Shown here one piece after another: positions 54,448-62,567 of a stretch of 64,000 nucleotides of DNA. Under the pieces are notes generated by a model. It ran no database searches and was not told the DNA's origin. It saw only the letters and a program-made list of their open reading frames with translations. The DNA is taken from positions 5,067,001 through 5,131,000 of the forward strand of contig NZ_CP011492.1 in NCBI RefSeq assembly GCF_001011035.1, in the 5' to 3' direction. Origin of the DNA: Streptomyces sp. CNQ-509 (GTDB taxonomy: Bacteria > Actinomycetota > Actinomycetes > Streptomycetales > Streptomycetaceae). Each line of letters opens with the position of its first letter. The stretch's first letter is position 1. A program made the translations under genes and the position numbers.

Positions 54448-54723
54448 ATGTCGATAAGCGCCAGCGAAGCGCGTAAGACCCTCTTCCCGCTCATCGAGCG
54501 GGTCAACGACGACCACACTCCCGTACGCATCACCTCCCGCAGCGGTGACGCGGTGCTGATGTCGGCCGACGACTTCGACGCCTGGCAGGAAACCATCTAC
54601 CTGCTGCGCTCCCCGGCCAACGCCCGGCGGCTGATGGAAGCCGTCGCCCGTGACAAGGCGGGTTCCGCCGCGGTCAGCGTCAGTATCGATGAGCTGGAGA
54701 ACATGGCAGGCGGACAGGAGTAA
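54448..54723 (+). CDS. Phd/YefM family antitoxin
   Basis: 91 aa. MSISASEARKTLFPLIERVNDDHTPVRITSRSGDAVLMSADDFDAWQETIYLL is the YefM fold for DNA binding; the C-terminal third neutralises the toxin. AAGGAG lies 7 nt before the ATG. It precedes the toxin by 8 bp and binds its own promoter. Confidence 0.92.
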   Translation: MSISASEARKTLFPLIERVNDDHTPVRITSRSGDAVLMSADDFDAWQETIYLLRSPANARRLMEAVARDKAGSAAVSVSIDELENMAGGQE

Positions 54724-54731
54724 GGCGGCAC

Positions 54732-54995
54732 ATGCGAAGCGTGCACTTCGACCCTGACGGGTGGGAGGACTTCCTGTTCTGGCTGGCCTCGGACCGGAAG
54801 AAGGCCCGAAGGATCACCCGCCTCATCGCAGAGATCCAGCGCACTCCGTTCGAAGGTATCGGCAAACCTGAACCTCTCAAGGCAGATCTATCAGGCTACT
54901 GGTCCCGCCGAATCGACGACGAACACCGCCTCGTCTACCGCGCCGATGACAAGGAAGTGAGGATCCTTAAAGCCCGCTACCACTACAGCGACTGA
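54732..54995 (+). CDS. Txe/YoeB family toxin
   Basis: 87 aa, complete. MRSVHFDPDGWEDFLFWLASDRKKARRI, GIGKPEPLKADLSGYWSRRIDDEHRLVYR and RYHY at the end carry the catalytic Glu, Arg, His and Tyr of YoeB ribosome-dependent mRNA interferases. It is held inactive by the antitoxin just upstream. Confidence 0.92.
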   Translation: MRSVHFDPDGWEDFLFWLASDRKKARRITRLIAEIQRTPFEGIGKPEPLKADLSGYWSRRIDDEHRLVYRADDKEVRILKARYHYSD

Positions 54996-55033
54996 ACTCC
55001 TGCAATGGTGCGGCCCCGGTGTCCGGCTGGACG

Positions 55034-56749
55034 TCAGAGACCCGCTGCCGTGGAAAGGTCCGCTTTCAGGTCAGCCAGGACCTCCGCCGCCGTCGCCCGT
55101 GCCGCCGGGAGGCCCGGGAGCCCGGCCGGGACCGGGATCACGGCCTCCAGGTAGCACTTCAGCTTCGGCTCCGTGCCGCTCGGGCGGACGATCACCCTGG
55201 CCGCCGCCACCCCCCGGGCCTCGTCGCCGCCCAGGGTGTAGCGGAGGCCGTCCGTCGGCGGCAGCGCCGGGGTGCCCTTCGACAGGTCCTCGGCCCGCGT
55301 CACCCGCAGGCCCGCCGCCGAGCGGGGCGGGGCCGTGCGGAGGCGCCGCATCGCCGTCGCGATCACGTCGAGGTCGTCCACGCGGACGGAGAGCTGGTCC
55401 GTGGCGTGCAGCCCGTGCTCCACGGCGATGTCGTCCAGCAGGTCCCGGAGCGTACGGCCCGCCGCCTTCAGCTCCGCCGTCAGCTCCGCGACGAGCAGGG
55501 CCGCGGTGATGCCGTCCTTGTCGCGGACGCCCGCCGGGTCGACGCAGTAGCCGAGGGCCTCCTCGTAGGCGTAGCGCAGGCCGTCGACCCGGGCCAGCCA
55601 CTTGAAGCCGGTCAGCGTCTCCTCGTACGGCAGGCCCGCGGCCCGCGCGATCCGGCCCATGAGTGACGACGAGACGATGGACGCGGCGAAGGTGCCCGCG
55701 GCCCCCTTCCGTACGAGGTGCGTGGCCAGCAGGGCGCCGACCTCGTCGCCGCGCAGCATCCGCCAGCCCGCGCCGCCGTCCGCCGCCGCGTCCGGTACCG
55801 CCACCGCGCAGCGGTCCGCGTCGGGGTCGTTGGCGATGATCACGTCCACATCGCCGTCCGCCGCCGCGCGGGCCGTGGCGAACGCCAGGTCCATCGCCCC
55901 CGGCTCCTCCGGGTTGGGGAACGCGACGGTCGGGAAGTCCGGATCCGGCTCCGCCTGCGCCGCGACCGGCACCGGGGCCGGGAAGCCGGCGCGGGTGAAG
56001 GCGGCGGCGAGGACGGTGCCGCCGACGCCGTGCAGCGCGGTGTGCACGGTCCGTACGGCACGGGGGCCGCCCGGGGTGACGACCGCGGCGGCCCGGTCGA
56101 GGTACGCCTCCACGACCTCCTCGCCCAGCACCTCCCAGCCGCCCGCCGGACGGGGCACGTCCGCGAGCGGGCCCACCGCGGCGATGGCCTCGGCGATCCC
56201 GGCGTCGGCGGGCGGGACGATCTGCGAGCCACCGCCGAGGTAGACCTTGTAGCCGTTGTCCCGCGGCGGGTTGTGGCTGGCGGTGACGGTGACCCCGGCG
56301 ACCGCGCCGAGGTGCCGGATCGCGAAGGCCAGCACCGGCGTCGGCAGCGGGCGGGGCAGGACCGCGGCCCGGAAGCCGGCGCCGGTCATGACGGCCGCCG
56401 TGTCCTCGGCGAAGGCGTGGCTCTTGTGCCGGGCGTCGTAGCCGACGATCACCAGGCCGCCGCCCGCGCCCTGCTCGTCGAGGTACGCGGCCAGCCCCGC
56501 GGCGGCGCGGATGACGACCGCCCGGTTCATCCGCATCGGCCCCGCGCCCAGCTCACCGCGGAGCCCGGCGGTGCCGAACTGCAGCGTGCCGGCGAAGCGG
56601 TCCGCGAGGGCGGCGGTGTCGCCGTCCCGCAGCAGGGCCGCCAGCTCGGCCCGGGTGTCGGGGTCGGGGTCCTCGGCGAGCCAGGCCCCGGCACGGGCGG
56701 TGAGCGCGGCGGCGTCGCCGGCGGCGTCCGCGGTCGGATTCGTCGTCAC
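55034..56749 (-). CDS. pgm: Phosphohexomutase/phosphopentomutase-type alpha-D-phosphohexomutase
   Basis: 571 aa. The phosphoserine loop is TVTASHNPPRDNGYKVY (about residues 140-156); the metal loop is ANDPDADRCAVAV; the sugar-binding EALGYCVD and the phosphate-binding RPSGTEPKLKCY also appear. It interconverts sugar 1- and 6- (or 1- and 5-) phosphates. Placed between punA and deoC it may serve as the phosphopentomutase that turns (deoxy)ribose-1-phosphate into the 5-phosphate. GTG 56749 follows GGAGGA. Confidence 0.88.
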   Translation of the reverse strand: MTTNPTADAAGDAAALTARAGAWLAEDPDPDTRAELAALLRDGDTAALADRFAGTLQFGTAGLRGELGAGPMRMNRAVVIRAAAGLAAYLDEQGAGGGLVIVGYDARHKSHAFAEDTAAVMTGAGFRAAVLPRPLPTPVLAFAIRHLGAVAGVTVTASHNPPRDNGYKVYLGGGSQIVPPADAGIAEAIAAVGPLADVPRPAGGWEVLGEEVVEAYLDRAAAVVTPGGPRAVRTVHTALHGVGGTVLAAAFTRAGFPAPVPVAAQAEPDPDFPTVAFPNPEEPGAMDLAFATARAAADGDVDVIIANDPDADRCAVAVPDAAADGGAGWRMLRGDEVGALLATHLVRKGAAGTFAASIVSSSLMGRIARAAGLPYEETLTGFKWLARVDGLRYAYEEALGYCVDPAGVRDKDGITAALLVAELTAELKAAGRTLRDLLDDIAVEHGLHATDQLSVRVDDLDVIATAMRRLRTAPPRSAAGLRVTRAEDLSKGTPALPPTDGLRYTLGGDEARGVAAARVIVRPSGTEPKLKCYLEAVIPVPAGLPGLPAARATAAEVLADLKADLSTAAGL

Positions 56750-56882
56750 CGGTTGCCGTCCTCCGTCATTGTCGTCCTCTCCGTCCGTCCCCGGCCCGCC
56801 TGTCCCCGGCCCGCCTGTCCCCGGCCCGTCGCGGCGTACGCCCCGGCGCGTACCGCCTGAAGCCGCACGCCCGGCGCAAGCT

Positions 56883-57689
56883 TCACACCCGGCGCAGCAC
56901 CTCGGCCAGCAGCCCGCCCATCCGCGCCGCCGAGTCGCGCCCCGCCTGAAGGACCTCCTCGTGGCTCAGCGGCTCGCCGGTCATGCCCGCCGCCAGGTTC
57001 GTCACCAGCGAGATCCCCAGCACCTCGGCGCCCGCCTCGCGGGCGGCGATGGCCTCCAGGACCGTCGACATGCCCACCAGGTCGGCGCCGAGACGGCGGA
57101 GCATCTCGATCTCGGCCGGCGTCTCGTAGTGCGGTCCCGGCAACTGGGCGTAGACGCCCTCCTCCAGGCTGGGGTCCACCTGCTTGCAGAGCGCCCGCAG
57201 CCGCGGCGAGTACAGATCCGTCAGGTCGACGAAGTGCGCGCCCTCGATCGGCGAGGCCGCGGTGAGGTTGATGTGGTCGCAGATCAGCACCGGCTGCCCG
57301 GGCCGCATGCCCTCGCGCAGCCCGCCGCAGCCGTTGGTGAGCACCACCGTCTTGCAGCCCGCCGCCGCGGCCGTACGCACGCCGTGCGCCACGGCGGCGA
57401 CGCCGTGGCCCTCGTAGAAGTGCGTGCGGCCGAGGAAGACCAGCGCCCGTTTGTCGCCCAGCCGGTACGAGCGGATCCGCCCGGAGTGGCCCTCCACCGC
57501 GGGCGGCGGGAAGCCGGGCAGCTCGGTGACGCGCAGCTCGTGCTCGGGCGCGCCCAGCGCTTCCGCCGCCGGTACCCAGCCGGAGCCCATCACGAGGGCG
57601 ACGTCGTGGGTTTCGGCCCCGGTGAGTTCGCGGAGGCGGTCGGCGGCGGCCGCCGCGTCGGGGGCGGCGTGCGGAGAGGATGCGTTCAC
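56883..57689 (-). CDS. punA: Purine nucleoside phosphorylase (class I)
   Basis: 268 aa, the size of trimeric class I enzymes. VMGSGWVPAAEALG (phosphate loop), LGRTHFYEGHG, TNGCGGL, DHINLTAASPIEG, YAQLPGPHYETPAEIEMLRRLGADLVGMSTVLEAIAAREAG and VTNLAAGM are standard. It phosphorolyses inosine and guanosine to base and ribose-1-phosphate. GTG 57689 lies exactly 7 nt after TAGGCT, so the mRNA is probably leaderless. Its promoter carries a perfect CTACGCGCGTAG. Confidence 0.92.
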   Translation of the reverse strand: MNASSPHAAPDAAAAADRLRELTGAETHDVALVMGSGWVPAAEALGAPEHELRVTELPGFPPPAVEGHSGRIRSYRLGDKRALVFLGRTHFYEGHGVAAVAHGVRTAAAAGCKTVVLTNGCGGLREGMRPGQPVLICDHINLTAASPIEGAHFVDLTDLYSPRLRALCKQVDPSLEEGVYAQLPGPHYETPAEIEMLRRLGADLVGMSTVLEAIAAREAGAEVLGISLVTNLAAGMTGEPLSHEEVLQAGRDSAARMGGLLAEVLRRV

Positions 57690-57696
57690 GCCGACG

Positions 57697-57726
57697 AGCC
57701 TAGCCCGTCACCCCCTACGCGCGTAG
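57697..57726 (-). promoter_or_regulatory. punA promoter with perfect nucleoside-type operator
   Basis: CTACGCGCGTAG (57715-57726) covers the -35 region; TAGGCT (57697-57702 on the minus strand) is the -10 box 7 nt before the start codon. The site is also 74 bp upstream of the divergent lpdA, so it could touch both. Confidence 0.65.
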
Positions 57727-57799
57727 AAGCGGCCCCCCACTGGGCGCCCCCCCGGCCCCGCGCGGGAGCCGCCGGCCGCGGCGGGGGACAATGGGGTAC

Positions 57800-59242
57800 G
57801 TGACTCGGATCGTGATCATCGGTGGCGGCCCCGGCGGGTACGAGGCGGCGCTCGTCGCCGCGCAGCTCGGCGCGGAGGTGACGGTCGTCGACAGCGACGG
57901 CCTGGGCGGTGCGTCGGTGCTCACCGACTGCGTGCCGTCGAAGACGCTGATCGCCACCGCGGAGGTGATGACGACCTTCGACTCCTCGTACGAGGAGCTG
58001 GGCATCATCGTCGCGGACGACACGCCTCCGGAGGAGCAGGCCGCGCGCGTCGTCGGCGTGGACCTGGGCAAGGTCAACGCCCGGGTGAAGCGCCTCGCGC
58101 TGGCCCAGTCCGAGGACATCACCACGAGCGTGACCCGCGCCGGCGGCCGGGTCGTACGGGGCCGGGCGAGCGTCTCGCCGCAGCAGGCCCCGGACGGCTC
58201 GCGCACGGTCCGGGTGACCGGGGCGGCCGTGGGGGAGCCCGCGGAGCTGGTCGCGGACGCGGTGCTCGTCGCCACCGGCGGCAGCCCGCGCGAGCTGCCC
58301 GACGCGCAGCCCGACGGCGAGCGGATCCTCAACTGGAAGCAGGTCTACGACCTCGACGAGCTGCCCGCGGAGCTGATCGTCGTCGGCTCCGGCGTCACCG
58401 GCGCGGAGTTCGCGGGCGCGTACCAGGCGCTCGGCTCGCGGGTCACGCTGGTCTCCAGCCGGGACCGGGTGCTGCCGGGCGAGGACCCGGACGCGGCGGC
58501 GGTGCTGGAGGACGTCTTCCGGCGCCGCGGGATGAACGTGATGAGCCGCTCCCGCGCGCAGGGCGCCAAGCGCGTCGGCGACCGGGTCGAGGTGACGCTC
58601 AACGACGGCCGTGTGATCACCGGTTCGCACTGCCTGATGGCGGTCGGCGCGGTGCCCAACACCCGCGGCATCGGCCTGGAGGAGGCCGGGGTGCGGCTGA
58701 CGGACTCCGGGCACGTCTGGACCGACAAGGTGTCGCGCACGAGCGCGCCGGGCATCTACGCGGCGGGCGACTGCACGGGCGTCTTCGCGCTCGCCTCGGT
58801 GGCGGCGATGCAGGGCCGGATCGCGATGTACCACTTCCTCGGCGAGACCGTCGCGCCGCTGCGGCTGAAGACGGTCTCCGCGAATGTGTTCACGGACCCC
58901 GAGATTGCCACGGTGGGTTACCAGCAGTCGGATGTGGACGAGGGGCGCATTGATGCGCGGGTGATGAAACTGCCGCTGCTGCGCAACCCGCGGGCCAAGA
59001 TGCAGGGGGTGCGCGACGGATTCGTGAAGCTGATCTGCCGCCCCGGGACCGGGATCGTGGTAGGGGGCGTGGTAGTCGCGCCGCGGGCGAGCGAGCTGAT
59101 CCACCCCATCTCGATCGCCGTCGACAACAATCTGACCGTCGAGCAGATCGCGAAGGCGTTTACCGTCTATCCCTCGCTGTCGGGGTCGATCGCCGAGGTC
59201 GCGCGGCAGCTCCAGGCCAGCAAGCCGGGCGGCGACGACTAG
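57800..59242 (+). CDS. lpdA: LpdA-type NAD(P)H:quinone reductase (pyridine nucleotide-disulfide oxidoreductase family)
   Basis: 480 aa from GTG 57800, 7 nt after GACAAT (57787-57792), a leaderless start; ATG 57791 is the alternative. RIVIIGGGPGGYEAALVAAQLG binds FAD, IVVGSGVTGAEFAGAYQALG binds NAD(P), and AAGDCTGVFALASVAAMQGRIA follows. The site of the redox disulfide reads GLGGASVLTDCVPSK, with only one Cys where true lipoamide dehydrogenases have two. That marks it as a LpdA-type quinone reductase (as in Mycobacterium), not part of a keto-acid dehydrogenase complex. Confidence 0.88.
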   Translation: MTRIVIIGGGPGGYEAALVAAQLGAEVTVVDSDGLGGASVLTDCVPSKTLIATAEVMTTFDSSYEELGIIVADDTPPEEQAARVVGVDLGKVNARVKRLALAQSEDITTSVTRAGGRVVRGRASVSPQQAPDGSRTVRVTGAAVGEPAELVADAVLVATGGSPRELPDAQPDGERILNWKQVYDLDELPAELIVVGSGVTGAEFAGAYQALGSRVTLVSSRDRVLPGEDPDAAAVLEDVFRRRGMNVMSRSRAQGAKRVGDRVEVTLNDGRVITGSHCLMAVGAVPNTRGIGLEEAGVRLTDSGHVWTDKVSRTSAPGIYAAGDCTGVFALASVAAMQGRIAMYHFLGETVAPLRLKTVSANVFTDPEIATVGYQQSDVDEGRIDARVMKLPLLRNPRAKMQGVRDGFVKLICRPGTGIVVGGVVVAPRASELIHPISIAVDNNLTVEQIAKAFTVYPSLSGSIAEVARQLQASKPGGDD

Positions 59243-59414
59243 GGCCGTACCAGGTCCTGCCCGGTCCGTTCCCGATCCTCACCGGTCCGGCTCACGGGCG
59301 GGCCCGTGGGGGTACCGGGCGCCCATACCACCTTCGGATGTCGCCAAGGGGCATTTTCTTCTCATCGACGCAAGCGGCTGAAAGAACACGGTCTTTGGCG
59401 TTACTGTCGGTTTC

Positions 59415-60395
59415 GTGTTCGCTGCAGAACGTCGTCAGTTGATCCTGGAAATGGTACGGGCCAATGGGGCCGTATCCCTCCGAGAGCTTGCCCGAGTCGT
59501 ACAGACCTCCGAGGTGACCGTACGCCGAGACGTACGCGCCCTGGAAGCAGAAGGGTTGCTGGACCGAAGGCACGGAGGTGCGGTCCTTCCGGGTGGTTTC
59601 ACCCGTGAGTCCGGCTTCCCGCAGAAATCACATCTTGCGACCGCGGAGAAGACCGCGATCGCCGATCTTGCCGCCGGATTCGTCGAGGAGGGCGAGGCCG
59701 TCGTCGTCGGTGCCGGTACGACCACGCAGGAGCTGGCCCGCCGGCTCGCGCGCATCCCCGGCCTGACGGTCGTCACCAACTCCCTGCTCGTCGCCCAGGC
59801 GCTGGCGCACGCGAACCGGGTCGAAGTCGTCATGACCGGCGGCACGCTGCGCGGCAGCAACTACGCGCTGGTGGGCAGCGGTGCCGAGCAGTCCCTCCAG
59901 GGGCTGCGCGTCTCGCGCGCGTTCCTCTCCGGCAGCGGGCTGACCGCCGAGCGGGGGCTGTCGACGTCCAACATGCTGTCGGCGAGCGTCGACCGGGCGC
60001 TGGTGCAGGCGGCGGCGGAGGTCGTGGTGCTCGCGGACCACTCCAAGCTGGGCACCGACACGATGTTCCAGACGGTGCCCACCGACGTGATCACGAGGCT
60101 GGTCACGGACGAGCCGCCGCCGAGCGACGAACGGGCGGCGACGGAGCTGCAGGCCCTGGCGGACCAGGGGGTGCAGATCGCGGTGGCGGGCCCGGAGCAG
60201 TCCGCGGGCGGTGACGGCGGCCCCCCGGCACCCCCCCGGCACCCCCGGCACGGGGGTGAGCGGCGCCGCACCGAGGACAGCGTGCCCCTCCCGGGCCAGC
60301 GCCGCACCCCCCAACCCGCCCCCACCACCATGCGCCCGGCCACCCCGCTCCCCGACCAGAACAGAGTCGCCGACCTGGCCCCCCGCCGCCGGTAG
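59415..60395 (+). CDS. DeoR/GlpR family regulator
   Basis: 326 aa. The helix-turn-helix is RQLILEMVRANGAVSLRELARVVQTSEVTVRRDVRALEAEGLLDRRHGGAV (residues 7-57); the sugar-phosphate sensing domain has VVVGAGTTTQELARRL, VVTNSLLVAQAL and VEVVMTGGTLRG. A disordered Pro/Arg-rich tail of about 65 residues ends the protein. GTG 59415 is 7 nt after TACTGT (59402-59407), with CTGAAA 18 bp upstream as -35. Being next to nucleoside genes, it is a candidate regulator of them, with a (deoxy)ribose phosphate as effector; this is only inferred from position. Confidence 0.85.
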   Translation: MFAAERRQLILEMVRANGAVSLRELARVVQTSEVTVRRDVRALEAEGLLDRRHGGAVLPGGFTRESGFPQKSHLATAEKTAIADLAAGFVEEGEAVVVGAGTTTQELARRLARIPGLTVVTNSLLVAQALAHANRVEVVMTGGTLRGSNYALVGSGAEQSLQGLRVSRAFLSGSGLTAERGLSTSNMLSASVDRALVQAAAEVVVLADHSKLGTDTMFQTVPTDVITRLVTDEPPPSDERAATELQALADQGVQIAVAGPEQSAGGDGGPPAPPRHPRHGGERRRTEDSVPLPGQRRTPQPAPTTMRPATPLPDQNRVADLAPRRR

Positions 60396-60515
60396 TTCCG
60401 CGAGCCCTCTGGGCCCGGGAGAGCCCCGGGGCGCCGGCCACGGAAGCGGTGCCTGCCATGAGGCCGCGCTGCCGGCCACGCGCGGGTAAATGACTTCGGG
60501 GCCGCGACGTGTTGT

Positions 60516-61745
60516 TCAGGTGCCGTCCGGCCATGTCAGGCGCCGGGTGCGGTGTATCCACACAGCGACGGCCGCGAGGACGGCCGCGCCGCCGCCGAAC
60601 GTCATGACGGCGGACGGTGAGGTCTGGTCCACGGCGACGCCGCCGGCCAGGGCACCGAGGGCGATCGTGGCCTGGAAGGAGGCGGTGAACAGCACCGCCG
60701 CCGCCTCGGGCGCGTGGGGCGCCGCCTTGGCGAACCACGTCTGGGACGAGACGGGGACCGCCCCGTAGGCCACGCCCCAGAGGACCAGCAGCGCCACGGC
60801 ACCGAACGGCCGGCCCCCCAGGACGGGGAGCAGGAGCGTGGCGGCGGCGATCACGACCGCGACGAGACCGAAGGTCCCGCGGGGACGGCGGGTGACCAGG
60901 GCGCCGCCGAGGAAGTTGCCGATGATGCCGGCGGCACCGTAGACCAGCAGGAGACCGGTGATCAGTCGGGGGCCGGCTTCGGTGACCTGCTCCAGGAACG
61001 GCGTCACGTAGGTGTACGCGCCGAAGTGCGCCAGCACGATCAGGACCGTGACCACGAGTGCGAAGCGGGTGTTGACGCCTCGCAGCATGCCGCGCAGGAC
61101 GTGGAGCCGGGTGGTCCGCGTGGGCGGCAGGAGCGGCACGGAGACCAGCAGCATGACCAGTACGCCGACGGTCAGGGCGCCCAGGGCCACGAACGCGGTG
61201 CGCCAGTCGGCCAGGTCTCCGAGGAGGGTGCCGGCCGGTACGCCGAGAACCGAACCGAGCGGTACCGCGGAGAAGATCACCGCCTTGGCGCGGCCCACCG
61301 ACGGGGCGGGCACCAGGCGCTCGGCCAGCGAGGCGCCGATCGACCAGAAGCCGCCGATGACGACGCCGACGACGACCCGTGACGCCAGGACGACCCAGTA
61401 GTCGGGCGCCGCGGCGGCCAGGAAGTTCGCGCCGGCCAGCAGGGCCATGAACGCACACAGCATCAGGCGGCGGTCGACGTGGGCGGACGCCGCCGTCACC
61501 ACCGGGGCGGAGGCCGCCGCGAGGAGGCCCGGCATGGTCATCATGAGCCCGGCACTCCCGTCGGAAACGGTGAAGCTCGTCCCGATCTCGGTGAGGAGAC
61601 CGATCGGCAGGATCTCCGTGGTGACGATCGCGAAGATGCCGAGCGTCACCGAGACGACGGCCGGCCAGCCGTTCGCCGCGGAGCCGGGGCGTGGGCGGCC
61701 GGGCTCGCCGGACGGGTGTGCGGGGGAGGTGGTCGGTGCAGCCAT
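60516..61745 (-). CDS. MFS transporter (YdhP/AraJ-like)
   Basis: 409 aa, twelve helices. VTTEILPIGLLTEIGTSFTVSDGSAGLMMTMPGLLAAASAP in helices 1-2 and SRVVVGVVIGGFWSIGASLAERLV in helix 4-5 are typical of the DHA1 drug or sugar exporter group. A perfect 7-7-7 inverted repeat lies 25 bp upstream of the ATG. Substrate unknown. Confidence 0.85.
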   Translation of the reverse strand: MAAPTTSPAHPSGEPGRPRPGSAANGWPAVVSVTLGIFAIVTTEILPIGLLTEIGTSFTVSDGSAGLMMTMPGLLAAASAPVVTAASAHVDRRLMLCAFMALLAGANFLAAAAPDYWVVLASRVVVGVVIGGFWSIGASLAERLVPAPSVGRAKAVIFSAVPLGSVLGVPAGTLLGDLADWRTAFVALGALTVGVLVMLLVSVPLLPPTRTTRLHVLRGMLRGVNTRFALVVTVLIVLAHFGAYTYVTPFLEQVTEAGPRLITGLLLVYGAAGIIGNFLGGALVTRRPRGTFGLVAVVIAAATLLLPVLGGRPFGAVALLVLWGVAYGAVPVSSQTWFAKAAPHAPEAAAVLFTASFQATIALGALAGGVAVDQTSPSAVMTFGGGAAVLAAVAVWIHRTRRLTWPDGT

Positions 61746-61769
61746 GGAGTCCGCCCTGTGAGGTTCCGC

Positions 61770-61790
61770 TGTTGCAGGACCAGTGCAACA
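61770..61790. promoter_or_regulatory. Perfect 21-bp operator before the MFS gene
   Basis: TGTTGCA (61770-61776), 7 bp, TGCAACA (61784-61790), placed 25-45 bp upstream of the MFS ATG. It has the size of a TetR or Xre target. It differs from the operators of the tetR-type gene next door. Confidence 0.6.
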
Positions 61791-61868
61791 AGGGCCTCAC
61801 GGTGCGGTCTGGCCGATTCCCGACGTCATGGTGGCCGGGCAGGGTGCTGTCGCGAATCCGCCGGCCCG

Positions 61869-62450
61869 TCAGGACGGAGGCCGGGTGCGCAGGCCGTCCA
61901 GGACCAGGCCCAGGAGGCGGTCCGCGATCTCCGTGTCCTCCGGGTTCTTCGCCGACGCCTTCTCCGCCGCGTACGCGATCGCGCTCGTCAGCCGCAGCAG
62001 GTCGTCCCGTGCGACGTCCGCCCGCAGTTCGCCGGACCGGCGCGCGCGCGAAGCCAGCAGTTCGACCGTCTCCCGCAACTGCTCCTTGCAGTTGACCATC
62101 AGACCTTCATCCATCAGCGTCGCCGCGACCCCGCGGATCGTCGACGACACGTCCACGTACCGCCGCATCCACGCCGCCAGCGCCCCCATCGGCGTCCCGG
62201 CCTCCGCCGTCAGTGCCCGCGCCGCCGCGTCCAGCTCGTCCACCTGCGTCTGGAACACCTCGCCCATGAGCGCGAAGCGGTCGGGGAAGTGTCGGTACAG
62301 CGTGCCGATGCCGACGCCCGCGCGGCGCGCGATCTCCTCCAGCGAGGCGTCCGCGCCGTGCTCGGCGAAGGCCACCGCGGCCTCGCCGAGCAGCCGCTCG
62401 TAGTTGCGGCGCGCGTCCGCGCGCATCGGCCGGCCCTGCACCGTTCCCAT
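61869..62450 (-). CDS. TetR family repressor
   Basis: 193 aa. RADARRNYERLLGEAAVAFAEHGADASLEEIARRAGVGIGTLYRHFPDRFALMGEVF (residues 10-66) is the TetR DNA-binding domain; the helical effector domain follows. ATG 62450 is preceded by AAGGGTGG. It is divergent from the DHA2 exporter at 62568 and shares the operators between them. Two further codons sets upstream (to 62525) would overlap the operators and are rejected as start. Confidence 0.9.
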   Translation of the reverse strand: MGTVQGRPMRADARRNYERLLGEAAVAFAEHGADASLEEIARRAGVGIGTLYRHFPDRFALMGEVFQTQVDELDAAARALTAEAGTPMGALAAWMRRYVDVSSTIRGVAATLMDEGLMVNCKEQLRETVELLASRARRSGELRADVARDDLLRLTSAIAYAAEKASAKNPEDTEIADRLLGLVLDGLRTRPPS

Positions 62451-62492
62451 GGGCACCACCCTTCGTCGTCCCCGCTGCCGCCCAGAATGCCA

Positions 62493-62541
62493 TTGCGAAA
62501 ACGGAGGTAGCCTCCGTATAGTCAAGCGGAGCTACCCTCCA
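62493..62541 (+). promoter_or_regulatory. Exporter promoter with two TetR operators
   Basis: ACGGAGG-TAG-CCTCCGT (62501-62517) is a perfect 17-bp inverted repeat that fills the spacer between TTGCGA (62493-62498) and TATAGT (62517-62522). A looser second copy, GGAG-N5-CTCC, lies at about 62528-62540. The arrangement predicts tight repression by the TetR protein. Confidence 0.65.
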
Positions 62542-62567
62542 CTTCATTCTCCGCCGGAGGCACATCT

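Noticed and set aside
56835..56856. GTACGC-CCCG-GCGCGTAC near the end of punA, considered as another nucleoside operator
   Set aside because: Half-sites are separated by extra bases and the arrangement differs from CTACGCGCGTAG; it lies past the punA stop and not at a promoter I can recognise.
57800..59242. Calling this gene a lipoamide dehydrogenase of a keto-acid dehydrogenase complex
   Set aside because: The redox-active Cys pair is missing (GGASVLTDC) and no E1/E2 genes are nearby, so the LpdA quinone-reductase assignment fits better.
59293..59308. CACGGGC/GCCCGTG after lpdA as a terminator
   Set aside because: The loop would be only 2 nt; the stem is too tight to call with confidence.
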